DNA from: Lachnospiraceae bacterium
GTDB taxonomy: Bacteria; Bacillota; Clostridia; Lachnospirales; Lachnospiraceae
DNA: 64,000 bases
Assembly: GCA_900168235.1 (NCBI GenBank)
Contig: FUZG01000004.1
Span: forward strand, 310,001 to 374,000
Direction of reading: 5' to 3'
A program made the position numbers and the translations under genes. The notes beneath the pieces are model-generated. The model did not search any database. It was not told the DNA's origin and saw only the letters and a program-made list of their open reading frames with translations. This document shows positions 8,339 through 16,662 of this stretch, piece by piece (the stretch's first letter is position 1; each line of letters begins with the position of its first letter).

Positions 8339-10564
8339 TTATTTTACGCCTACCTTTAAAGTGTAACTAAAGGTTTTATTTGAGCCGTCTATGACTTTAT
8401 ACTTAAATGTATACTTTCCCGGCGCTTTGATGGTGACATATTCAATATTACCACCCTTTCCTGTTTCTACAGTACATTTCTTCGCCTGCGATTTTGACAT
8501 CTTGATAACATACTTAAAATTAGTGTTCGCCTTATAACCGGTATATGCACCTGTTTTCTTATTCATCTCGAAAAAGAGCAGCACATTTTTTCTTGACATA
8601 TAATACGGATTCCGCAAATTATACCTTGCGCCTAAAGAACCGTAAGCTATACGTTTTGGCTGGAATTTATATTTATATCCTCTGTGAGAGATCTTAACTA
8701 AACACTGCCCAAACATCAGTGTTTTATGCGTTACCGTTAAAGAGCATTGAATTTTTTCAGATCCGATCGTTGCTGTTATAAGGACTGTTGAACCAACCGG
8801 TGCTGCTTTATTGCACTTTACTTTTCCCTTTTTAACAGTTGCTACAGTCGCATTATCACTTGTCCATACTGCAGTTTTTGCTGCCGCCTTTGCTGCCTTG
8901 ATATTTCCTGTCTTGTCAGCGATATCAAACTTAAGCTTTCCACCCTGGCAGATTTTTCCTTTTAGATATGCGCTATAGTCGCCCGACTGATCAACCATCG
9001 TATAGTTGTATGAGTATGTTTTTGCCATCTCGGCAGCCGCATCCGCCTGCACAAGTCCGGTCACTGAATGTCCCTCATAGGAATACTCTTTTCCATCTGT
9101 CGTGGAAAGCAGGATATTTTTTACTATCTCCGGCGCATCAGAATTATTAGACTTTGTCAAATCAGAATTAGACGCATATATCAGTGCTGCAACCGCTGCA
9201 ACGTTCGGACATGCCTGCGAAGTACCCTGCATGCCGTTCTCACCATATAAATAATGATTATTATTTTCAAAGTGCTCTGATGGTTCAACACACTCAGGCT
9301 CATAAAGGAGATTGTATTCACCGGTCTTTTGACCCTTTCCTCCTCCGGGCGCTACTATATCAACCCAATTGCCATAATTCGAAAAATATGAGAGTTTTCC
9401 ATCTTTATTAGCAGCAGCTACAGCAATAACGCTATCAAATGCAGCCGGATAACTCTCCAGGTCAGTTGTCTCATTTCCGGCTGCGGCAACCAGCGTTATA
9501 CCCTTTTCTAAAGCCTTATGGCACACTTCCTCCATTGCCTCATCCGGATAAGTTCCGCCAAAGCTCATGCTAATTACCTGCACACCTTTTTCTATAGCCA
9601 TTTTAACTGCTTCGACTTCATCTGAGCCATAGATACTTCCGTCGTACGAGATCTGAACAGAATAAATATCAACTTCCGGCGCTACTCCATATCCATAGTA
9701 GCCATTATTCTTAAGTGCTCCGATTATTCCGGCACAGTTTGTCCCGTGACCATGATAATCAACACCTTTATAATCTTCATAGCGCACAACATAATCCTGT
9801 TCTGTACTGGAAGCAAATTCTGTGTATTTTGATTTTAAATTAATTCCTGTATCCAGAACTGCAACTTTTACACCTTTACCCTCCGTGAGTTCATGCGCTT
9901 TAAGGGTATTTATCATATCATGAAACCACTGATAGTGCTCATCAGTTTCATTAGCCCATGCATCATTCGGCGCATCCGATGCCGCATCAATAGCCGTCAC
10001 GCCTGCCATATTGACCACAGCATCATTATCATTTCCGTTTTGCCCGAATGTCTCATCCTGTAAAGTTTCTGCTACATCATCTGTATATCCAAAGATATGA
10101 TCAATATGATTAGGTTCTACAACTGTAGTTGTCGTAAGCGCATCAGCTGCAGAAATAAGTGCATCGCCAACATTTTCTTCAAACTCCAATACAGCTACAC
10201 CGTGTGAATAACTTTTTAACGCTGCTTTATACTCTTTTGCGACTTTTTCTGCTTCTTCCTGCGTTTCAGCTAAAAAGTATCCTTCATGTTCAAGATAATC
10301 TTTTCCCGGAGTCAGAGATTTCAAGGCTTCCGCTTTTTCTCTGATCTTCACAGCTGTTGTCATTGCTGCAGTAACTCCGTTTTCTGCACTGGAGTCAGTA
10401 TCTGATCCCTCTTCCGAAGGATCCTCGATCGCGTCCTCTGACAAAGCTGTGTCAAGCGGTACTATATTGTCACTTAGTTCAGAAGCATACACTCCCCCTG
10501 TCATCCATACCGTCATGGATACAGCAAGCAAAAGCGCCAACAGTTTCTTCATTCGTTTTTTCAT
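8339..10564 (-). CDS. Secreted subtilisin-like serine protease (S8), paralogue of the preceding one
   Basis: A 741-residue preproprotein with signal peptide at about 1-28 and an acidic, Ser/Asp-rich stretch at 40-62. An I9-like propeptide lies at about 90-155, with SYSHGVAVLEFEE and VVEPNHIDHI. The S8 domain has D238 in VLDTG, H273 in HGHGTNCAG, N364 in AAAGN and S449 in QGTSQACP. It shares long blocks with the protease at 5798-7975, such as ISMSFGG and VEAVKMAIEKGV, and the same Ig-like C-terminal half ending in SNKTFSYTLKVGVK. This is a tandem duplication with clear divergence. Each copy has its own terminator, so they can be expressed separately. No wall anchor is visible. Confidence 0.93.
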   Translation of the reverse strand: MKKRMKKLLALLLAVSMTVWMTGGVYASELSDNIVPLDTALSEDAIEDPSEEGSDTDSSAENGVTAAMTTAVKIREKAEALKSLTPGKDYLEHEGYFLAETQEEAEKVAKEYKAALKSYSHGVAVLEFEENVGDALISAADALTTTTVVEPNHIDHIFGYTDDVAETLQDETFGQNGNDNDAVVNMAGVTAIDAASDAPNDAWANETDEHYQWFHDMINTLKAHELTEGKGVKVAVLDTGINLKSKYTEFASSTEQDYVVRYEDYKGVDYHGHGTNCAGIIGALKNNGYYGYGVAPEVDIYSVQISYDGSIYGSDEVEAVKMAIEKGVQVISMSFGGTYPDEAMEEVCHKALEKGITLVAAAGNETTDLESYPAAFDSVIAVAAANKDGKLSYFSNYGNWVDIVAPGGGKGQKTGEYNLLYEPECVEPSEHFENNNHYLYGENGMQGTSQACPNVAAVAALIYASNSDLTKSNNSDAPEIVKNILLSTTDGKEYSYEGHSVTGLVQADAAAEMAKTYSYNYTMVDQSGDYSAYLKGKICQGGKLKFDIADKTGNIKAAKAAAKTAVWTSDNATVATVKKGKVKCNKAAPVGSTVLITATIGSEKIQCSLTVTHKTLMFGQCLVKISHRGYKYKFQPKRIAYGSLGARYNLRNPYYMSRKNVLLFFEMNKKTGAYTGYKANTNFKYVIKMSKSQAKKCTVETGKGGNIEYVTIKAPGKYTFKYKVIDGSNKTFSYTLKVGVK

Positions 10565-10666
10565 CTGCCCCTCCTGTAAACCCTCAAAAACAATTTAGGA
10601 AACTCTTAATTTTTTTATCGGCACTTTTAAACAGATATGTTAATAAAACTGCAATTTTATGCACGT

Positions 10667-10699
10667 AAAAAAACTGCCGAAATAAAATCGACAGTTTTT
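10667..10699 (-). terminator. Terminator after trmD
   Basis: Arms at 10669-10679 and 10689-10699 (AAAAACTGCCG with CGACAGTTTTT, one wobble pair). On the minus strand it is followed by a T run. It closes the rpsP-trmD operon seven bases after the trmD stop. Confidence 0.8.
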
Positions 10700-10705
10700 A
10701 TAAAT

Positions 10706-11437
10706 TCAATATATTCCTCTTGTGCGAAGCCACTCTGCATAGAGATCCGGACGACGCTCTGCGGTCCTGTGGATAGACTGCTGCATACGCCAGCGGTCAA
10801 CTTTTTTGTGATCACCTGAGAGGATGATGTCAGGGACTTTCTTTCCCTTCCATTCCGACGGTCTGGTGTACTGAGGATATTCCAGCAGACCATTTCCAAA
10901 GGACTCTGTCTCAGCAGACACATCATTATGAAGTACTCCGGGCACAAAACGTGAAATAGCATCCATCATTACGAGTGCCGGAAGCTCACCGCCTGTAAGT
11001 ACATAGTCTCCGATAGATATTTCGTCTGTAACGATCTCACGAAGAATACGCTCATCAACGCCCTCGTAATGACCGCAGAGAAATACCAGATCATCAGCTG
11101 TACTGAGTTCCTTTGCCAGATCATTAGAGAAGACTTTTCCTCCGGGAGACGTATATATCACCCGTGTCTTACGGGAAGATGTATCATCTCCTGCACGCTG
11201 TGCAATGTTCTCCATGGCTTTCTGGTACGCCTGCCATACAGGTTCGCACTGGATCAGCATACCGGCTCCGCCGCCGTAAGGATAATCGTCAACAGAACCG
11301 TAACGGTTCTGCGAGAAATCTTTTAAGTTTATGGTATCGAGAGATACCATTCCGGTTCCGACTGCGCGGCCCATGATACTGGTTCCCATTGCATTTCGGA
11401 TCATATCCGGGAATAAAGTGATTACCTGAAAATACAT
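10706..11437 (-). CDS. trmD: tRNA (guanine-37 N1)-methyltransferase
   Basis: It methylates G37 next to the anticodon using S-adenosylmethionine and so prevents frameshifting. The 243 residues begin with FQVITLFPDM. Family blocks are DYPYGGGAGML, VIYTSPGGKVF, LVFLCGHYEGVDERI, EISIGDYVLTGGELPALV (the knotted SAM site), LLEYPQYTRP and LSGDHKKVDRWR. It starts three bases after rimM. It is the last gene of the rpsP operon here, because rplS has been moved away by the subtilase insertion. Confidence 0.98.
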   Translation of the reverse strand: MYFQVITLFPDMIRNAMGTSIMGRAVGTGMVSLDTINLKDFSQNRYGSVDDYPYGGGAGMLIQCEPVWQAYQKAMENIAQRAGDDTSSRKTRVIYTSPGGKVFSNDLAKELSTADDLVFLCGHYEGVDERILREIVTDEISIGDYVLTGGELPALVMMDAISRFVPGVLHNDVSAETESFGNGLLEYPQYTRPSEWKGKKVPDIILSGDHKKVDRWRMQQSIHRTAERRPDLYAEWLRTRGIY

Positions 11438-11440
11438 TAC

Positions 11441-11953
11441 TTATTCCATTCCATTCAAGAGATGAACCTTCATGATACCGTTCTCAAGATCCACATCAAG
11501 AATACACTGCTGTATAGCCGGTATCAGGATTTCTTTACCTGATTCACCCTTTACAGTGTATACGTCATTTGCACCTGTATGCAGGATTTCTGTGATCTTT
11601 CCGATTTCTCTGTCATCATCTGTTATAACCCTGAGACCGAGGATATCAACCTCAAAGTACTGACCTTCCTGAAGATCAGCCGCATCCTCACGTGTAACGA
11701 GGATATTCCATCTGCGGTACTTCATCACATCATTGATATCATCAATACCACGGAACTTTACGATAACGAGATTCTTGAAATACTTTACCTTTTCGATCTC
11801 AGCTTCCACTTCTGTTTTTCCATTAGACAGCAGCACTTTCCCGAAAGATGAAAAGCGGTCAGGGTCATCCACCGTAGGATAAACCTTGACCTCTCCTCTT
11901 ATTCCGTGGGTGGAAGTAATTGTGCCTGCTGACACATATCCATCACTGAACAA
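11441..11953 (-). CDS. rimM: Ribosome maturation factor RimM
   Basis: A 30S assembly factor that binds S19 near the 16S 3' domain. The 170 residues have the N-terminal RimM barrel (GTITSTHGIRGEVKV, VKFRGIDDINDV) and a C-terminal PRC-barrel (YFEVDILGLRVITDD, EILHTGANDVYTVKG, LIPAIQQCILDVDLENG). Its first 11 bases overlap the end of the KH-domain gene, indicating translational coupling. Confidence 0.97.
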   Translation of the reverse strand: MFSDGYVSAGTITSTHGIRGEVKVYPTVDDPDRFSSFGKVLLSNGKTEVEAEIEKVKYFKNLVIVKFRGIDDINDVMKYRRWNILVTREDAADLQEGQYFEVDILGLRVITDDDREIGKITEILHTGANDVYTVKGESGKEILIPAIQQCILDVDLENGIMKVHLLNGME

Positions 11954-12173
11954 TTTCTACATTCACCTTTTTGTTTTCTCTTGAAGAAGCAGCTTTGACA
12001 ACAGAACGGATAGCCTTGGCAATTCTGCCCTGCTTTCCAATTACCTTCCCCATGTCTCCGGCTGCGACTCTGAGCTCTACATCGATGGTTCTGTCATTCT
12101 CGGTTTCGGTAACCTGTACCTCTTCCGGATGATCTACAAGCGCTTTGGCGATAACCTCTACAACTTCCTTCAT
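11943..12173 (-). CDS. khpA: KH-domain RNA-binding protein KhpA (YlqC)
   Basis: A 76-residue single KH domain protein with the GXXG loop visible in MGKVIGKQGRIAKAIRSVV. It is the small RNA-binding partner of KhpB in Firmicutes and affects cell division and RNA levels. It lies in its usual place between rpsP and rimM and overlaps the latter. An AGGAGG site precedes the ATG. Confidence 0.96.
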   Translation of the reverse strand: MKEVVEVIAKALVDHPEEVQVTETENDRTIDVELRVAAGDMGKVIGKQGRIAKAIRSVVKAASSRENKKVNVEIVQ

Positions 12174-12264
12174 CGTATACCTCCTCCATACTGCTGCGAT
12201 TCACGCGCCTTAGAAAGGGCGCCCGGCAATATGATGCGCACGGGTTCCCCTCACGAAGCAGGAA

Positions 12265-12513
12265 TTAAGCGAGGATGCCAGCCTTCTTGAAAAGTCTTGC
12301 TACAGTCTCTGTAGGCTGAGCACCGTTAGCGAGCCACTTCTTAGCAGCCTCTTCGTCTACCTTGAATGCTGCAGGCTCCTGAAGGGGATCGTATGTACCG
12401 ATCTCGTCAACTGCCTTTGCACAGCTTACAGATACACGTGAATCTGCAACTACTACTCTGTAGAACGGAGCCTTCTTCTTACCAATTCTCTTTAATCTGA
12501 TCTTTACTGCCAT
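12265..12513 (-). CDS. rpsP: Ribosomal protein S16
   Basis: A 30S assembly protein of 82 residues with [19 protein letters not shown] at the start, VVADSRV, and IGTYDPL in the middle. It is the first ribosomal gene after ffh. The 87-bp gap before it is A/T-rich and could hold a secondary promoter, but no clear -35/-10 pair was seen. Confidence 0.98.
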   Translation of the reverse strand: MAVKIRLKRIGKKKAPFYRVVVADSRVSVSCAKAVDEIGTYDPLQEPAAFKVDEEAAKKWLANGAQPTETVARLFKKAGILA

Positions 12514-12599
12514 TTTTGTTTCTCCTTAACTTAATAAATAAAATTAGTTTTTCTTTATTATATATTTCAAATGCAATTCCTGCATACTGAAACCATTTA

Positions 12600-13967
12600 T
12601 CAGCGCATACCGCGCATCAGGTTCTGAAGATTTCCGAGACCACCGAAGCCGCCTCTCTTTCTTCCCTTCATCATTCCGGGCATCTTCTTCATCATCTTCT
12701 GCATTTCCTTGAACTGTTTTACCAGTCTGTTTACATACATGATGTCCACACCTGAGCCCTTTGCTATTCTGAGCTTTCTCTGTGGTGTGAGGATATCCGG
12801 ATTTGCTCTCTCAGCCTTTGTCATGGAATGGATTATAGCTTCATTCCTGTGGAGAGCTGTTTCATCCACCATACCGCTGATGTCTTTACCACCGGTAAGT
12901 CCCGGTAACATTCCGAGGATGGATGTGAGTCCGCCCATCTTACGCATCTGATCCATACTGGTCAGATAGTCGTCAAAGTCGAACTTTCCTTTTCTGACCT
13001 TGTCCTGCATCCCCTTGGCTGCATCCACATCGACGGTTTCTGCCGCTTTCTCAATAAGGGAAAGGACATCGCCCATTCCAAGGATTCTGGAAGCCATACG
13101 ATCAGGATAGAACTGCTCCAGATCTGAAAGCTTCTCACCCATACCTACAAACAGTATAGGCTTTCCGGTAACTGATCTAATTGAAAGAGCAGCACCGCCT
13201 CGTGCATCACCGTCCATCTTGGAGAGGATGACGCCATCGATGCCAACCTTTTCATCAAAGCCCTTGGCAACATCAACTGCCGCCTGACCTGTGCTGGCAT
13301 CTGCCACAAGGATGGTATCGAGAACTTCCACATGCTCCTTGATACGCTTAAGTTCATCCATCAGCTCTTCATCAATCTGCTGACGACCTGCTGTATCGAG
13401 GATTACTACTGTATGTCCGTTCTTTTTGGCATGCTCAACAGCTGCCTCAGCGATCCCGACAGGATCTTTCGATCCCTCGACCGCAAATACTTCAACGCCC
13501 TGCTTTTCACCGTTTATCTGCAGCTGCTTTACAGCGGCGGGACGATAAACGTCACAGGCAACGAGAAGACTCTTCTTTCCTTTTGTCTTGAGCTTTCCTG
13601 CAAGCTTTGCGGTGGTAGTTGTTTTACCTGCACCGTTCAGACCGCACATCATGATAACGGTCACGCTCTTGCCCGGGGCAAAGGTAAGCTCAGTCGTATC
13701 AGAACCCAGAAGACTTATCATCTCTTCGTTTACGATCTTGATGACTGTCTGTCCCGGATTCAATCCGTTCAGGACTTCTTCGCCTACTGCACGTTCCTGT
13801 ACAGACTTAACGAACTGCTTTACGACCTTGAAGTTTACGTCAGCCTCTAAGAGAGCCATCTTAACTTCTTTCATGGATGTCTGAACATCCTTCTCGGTCA
13901 GCTTTCCTTTGGAACGAAGTCCCTTAAAAACATTCTGTAGTTTTTCGGTAAGGCTTTCAAATGCCAC
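12600..13967 (-). CDS. ffh: Signal recognition particle protein Ffh (SRP54)
   Basis: A GTPase that binds signal peptides and 4.5S/6S RNA and hands nascent membrane and secreted proteins to FtsY. The 455 residues hold an N helical bundle (1-90), the G domain with P-loop GLNGAGKT at 109-116, DTAGR in VILDTAGRQQ, and TKMDG-type SKMDGDARGG. The methionine-rich M domain runs from about 300 and ends in a basic KKMPGMMKGRKRGG tail. The start is GTG at 13967, sharing one base with the ylxM stop, so the two are translationally coupled. Confidence 0.98.
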   Translation of the reverse strand: MAFESLTEKLQNVFKGLRSKGKLTEKDVQTSMKEVKMALLEADVNFKVVKQFVKSVQERAVGEEVLNGLNPGQTVIKIVNEEMISLLGSDTTELTFAPGKSVTVIMMCGLNGAGKTTTTAKLAGKLKTKGKKSLLVACDVYRPAAVKQLQINGEKQGVEVFAVEGSKDPVGIAEAAVEHAKKNGHTVVILDTAGRQQIDEELMDELKRIKEHVEVLDTILVADASTGQAAVDVAKGFDEKVGIDGVILSKMDGDARGGAALSIRSVTGKPILFVGMGEKLSDLEQFYPDRMASRILGMGDVLSLIEKAAETVDVDAAKGMQDKVRKGKFDFDDYLTSMDQMRKMGGLTSILGMLPGLTGGKDISGMVDETALHRNEAIIHSMTKAERANPDILTPQRKLRIAKGSGVDIMYVNRLVKQFKEMQKMMKKMPGMMKGRKRGGFGGLGNLQNLMRGMR

Positions 13968-14299
13968 TATAGATCACCCAATATCCTGTCCGCGAGTTCC
14001 ATTATCTTTTCTGCTTCCGGTCCGTCCATCTTTCCGGAAAGCTCCCTGATCTCGCAGGCGAAGGATTTCATATCTTCAAATTTTTTTACAAGCTGCAGCC
14101 TGTCTTCATAATTCTTCAGAGCTTTTCTGCAGCGTGCCACCATGGTCGATACCGCCTGACGGCTTATACCGTACTGCTCTGCAATCTCCGCCAGTGACAG
14201 ATCTTCCATCGTATATGCATCATATACTTCACGCTGACGGTCATTCAGAAGTTCTCCGTAAAAATCATAGAGCAGCGCTTCTTTTGCAAACTCTTCCAT
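13967..14299 (-). CDS. ylxM: YlxM/p13-like helix-turn-helix protein of the SRP operon
   Basis: A DNA- or RNA-binding accessory protein found upstream of ffh throughout Firmicutes. Of the possible starts, the ATG at 14299 is chosen: GGAGG lies eight bases before it and the resulting 110-residue protein starts MEEFAKEALLYDFYGELL, the usual family start. Extending upstream adds only 19 unconserved residues. The helix-turn-helix is in YTMEDLSLAEIAEQYGISRQAV (about 34-55), like sigma-factor region 4. It overlaps ffh by one base. Confidence 0.95.
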   Translation of the reverse strand: MEEFAKEALLYDFYGELLNDRQREVYDAYTMEDLSLAEIAEQYGISRQAVSTMVARCRKALKNYEDRLQLVKKFEDMKSFACEIRELSGKMDGPEAEKIMELADRILGDL

Positions 14300-14339
14300 C
14301 GCAGAGACCTCCACAACATCCGAAATGATAACACACAGA

Positions 14340-14380
14340 ATGCCGAGTGTCAACACGAAATATTAACACCCGGCATTTTT
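14340..14380 (+). terminator. Hairpin between ilvA and ylxM with T-run on the plus side
   Basis: Eleven-base arms at 14340-14350 and 14366-14376 with one wobble pair and a 15-base loop. The T-run follows on the plus strand (14376-14380), whereas both flanking genes run on the minus strand. It may block antisense transcription, or act as an imperfect minus-strand terminator for ilvA despite the lack of a T tract there. Confidence 0.45.
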
Positions 14381-14404
14381 AATCATTTTTTTAGTACCAT
14401 TTTA

Positions 14405-15634
14405 TCAAAGTACCGCTCTGACCTGCTTCGGACGGAAGCCCTGCTTGTCGAGAGCCGCGAGGATACGCTCCTTATGCTCTGTTCCGAAAGCTTCCATTGT
14501 GATGCGGAGCTCAACCGCTGCGGATCTGTTGATGGTTATAAACTGGTTATGCTCAAGCTTGATGACATTTCCGTTCTGCTTTGCGATGACTCCTGCCACA
14601 CGCTCAAGTTCACCCGGCTTATCCGGAAGAAGCACGGATACTGTGAAGATCCTGTCTCTAAGGATCAGTCCCTGCTGTACTACGGATGACATTGTGATGA
14701 CATCCATATTTCCGCCTGAAAGGATAGCTACGACCTTTTTATTCTTACAGGTAAGCTGCTTTAATGCTGCAACTGTGAGGAGTCCTGAGTTCTCCACTAC
14801 CATCTTGTGGTTCTCTACCATATCAAGGAATGCTGTTACGAGATCAGAATCCGGTACGGTGATAACATCATCAAGATTTTTCTGGAGATACGGGAAAATA
14901 TGTGATCCCGGAGTCTTTACAGCAGTACCGTCTGCGATGGTAGATGCAGAAGGAAGTGTTGTAACCTTGCTGTTTCTGAAGGATTCACTGAGGCATGCAG
15001 CTCCCTCAGGCTCTACACCGATGACCTTTACATTGGGATGCATGAGCTTTGCAAGTGTGGAAACACCTGTTGCAAGTCCGCCGCCTCCTACCGGTACGAG
15101 GATGTAATCAACAAGCGGAAGTTCCTTAAAGATCTCCATTGCGATGGATCCCTGACCTGTAGCAACACCCAGATCATCGAAAGGATGAACGAATGTGTAG
15201 CCATGCTCCTTTGCCAGACGAAGTGCTTCTTCGGCAGCGTCATCATAAACATCACCGTGAAGAACTACTTCTGCACCAAGAGCCTTTGTGCGGTTCACCT
15301 TGATAAGAGGAGTTGTTGTAGGCATTACAACGACCGCCTTGCATCCGTAAGCCTGTGCCGCATATGCAACACCCTGTGCGTGGTTTCCGGCAGATGCTGT
15401 GATAACACCCTTTGCTCTCTCAGCGTCTGTAAGCTTGCTTATCCTGTAATATGCACCGCGGATCTTATATGCACCTGTTCTCTGCATATTTTCAGGTTTC
15501 AGGTAAACATTATTTCCTGATATCTTCGAAAAAAAGTCACTCTGTACGAGTTTTGTCTCGAGTGTAACTTCTTTAACCTTCTCGGATGCCTCTTCAAATG
15601 CCGGCAGTGTCAAAAACTTTGTGTTGTCGCTCAT
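14405..15634 (-). CDS. ilvA: Threonine ammonia-lyase with ACT domain
   Basis: A PLP enzyme converting threonine to 2-oxobutyrate and ammonia, for isoleucine synthesis or threonine breakdown. In the 409 residues the PLP lysine is K57 in RTGAYKIRGA, the glycine loop is VGGGGLATG near residue 187, and SAGNHAQGVAY is the substrate loop near 101. A single ACT domain covers about 330-405 (FTVSVLLPDKPGELERV). This size matches the medium-length form with one ACT domain, not the two-ACT IlvA of E. coli. It is inserted between ftsY and ylxM-ffh, an unusual place, with gaps on both sides, so it is probably its own transcript. Confidence 0.93.
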   Translation of the reverse strand: MSDNTKFLTLPAFEEASEKVKEVTLETKLVQSDFFSKISGNNVYLKPENMQRTGAYKIRGAYYRISKLTDAERAKGVITASAGNHAQGVAYAAQAYGCKAVVVMPTTTPLIKVNRTKALGAEVVLHGDVYDDAAEEALRLAKEHGYTFVHPFDDLGVATGQGSIAMEIFKELPLVDYILVPVGGGGLATGVSTLAKLMHPNVKVIGVEPEGAACLSESFRNSKVTTLPSASTIADGTAVKTPGSHIFPYLQKNLDDVITVPDSDLVTAFLDMVENHKMVVENSGLLTVAALKQLTCKNKKVVAILSGGNMDVITMSSVVQQGLILRDRIFTVSVLLPDKPGELERVAGVIAKQNGNVIKLEHNQFITINRSAAVELRITMEAFGTEHKERILAALDKQGFRPKQVRAVL

Positions 15635-15763
15635 GATCTCTCCTTTTTGTCAGCCGCAAGATAAGCAGGATTCATGTAAAAATTCTGTCTGTTTTTTTAC
15701 ATGTTTGCGTCGACGTATTAAAGCGTTAATTCTTAAAAGAACTTGAGCTATATAATCTACCTT

Positions 15764-16642
15764 TTATTCGGATTTGTCAAACAGGGAGTTTACAAATTTA
15801 TCAGGATCGAACCTTTCGAGGTCGGTCACTTTCTCTCCGAGACCGATATATTTGACCGGGATATGGAGCTCATTCTGGATCGCAATGGCTATACCGCCCT
15901 TTGCGCTTCCGTCGAGTTTTGTGAGCACGAGTCCTGTAACATCGGTAACTTCCATGAACTGCTTTGCCTGAGAAAGAGCATTCTGACCTGTAGTACCGTC
16001 AACTACTACAAGTGTCTCGCGGTTAGCGTCGGCATACTCGCTCTTGATAATTGTATTTATCTTATTGAGCTCGTTCATGAGATTCTTTTTATTGTGAAGA
16101 CGACCGGCCGTATCGCAGAGCAGGATATCGGTATTTCTGGCTTTTGACGCCTGAATGGAGTCAAATATAACAGACCCCGGATCTCCGCCTTCTACGCCCT
16201 TTACGATGTCCACATCAGTCCTCTGAGCCCAGATATCGAGCTGGTCGATAGCCGCTGCACGGAAAGTGTCTGCCGCAGAGAGAAGGACTTTCTTTCCTTC
16301 ACTCTTATACATGGCAGCGAGCTTACCTACGGTAGTTGTCTTTCCAACGCCGTTTACGCCGACTACCAGCACTACAGACTTATTTCTCTCAAATGCATAA
16401 GGGTCGTCACTTCCGGTCTCCCTTAAAGCTTCCTTCATGTTTTCCATGAGGAGCTCACGGCATGCTGAGGGCTCGGAGATGCGCTTTTCACGCACCTGAA
16501 CCTTCAGTTTTTCGATAAGCTGTTCTGTTGTAGCAATACCTACATCACCCATTACGAGATTTTCTTCAAGTTCCTCATAGAACTCTTCGTCAATCTCCTT
16601 ATATCCTGTAAAAAAGCTCGTCAGTTTTGAAAAAAATCCCAT
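15764..16642 (-). CDS. ftsY: Signal recognition particle receptor FtsY
   Basis: A membrane-associated GTPase that docks SRP. The 292 residues are the bare NG domain, preceded only by MGFFSKLTSFFTGYKEID; the long acidic A domain of proteobacterial FtsY is absent, as is usual in Firmicutes. P-loop GVNGVGKT lies at 95-102, DTAGR in LLCDTAGRLHNK, TKLDGSAKGG near 253, and the closing LGEKVTDLERFDP motif. It follows smc by 20 bases. Confidence 0.98.
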   Translation of the reverse strand: MGFFSKLTSFFTGYKEIDEEFYEELEENLVMGDVGIATTEQLIEKLKVQVREKRISEPSACRELLMENMKEALRETGSDDPYAFERNKSVVLVVGVNGVGKTTTVGKLAAMYKSEGKKVLLSAADTFRAAAIDQLDIWAQRTDVDIVKGVEGGDPGSVIFDSIQASKARNTDILLCDTAGRLHNKKNLMNELNKINTIIKSEYADANRETLVVVDGTTGQNALSQAKQFMEVTDVTGLVLTKLDGSAKGGIAIAIQNELHIPVKYIGLGEKVTDLERFDPDKFVNSLFDKSE

Positions 16643-16662
16643 ACGTACTCCTATGAAAATAC

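Noticed and set aside
14445-15107. A 220-codon plus-strand frame opposite ilvA
   Set aside because: It lies wholly antisense to a clear ilvA with all catalytic motifs, has no ribosome site and shows no known protein features.
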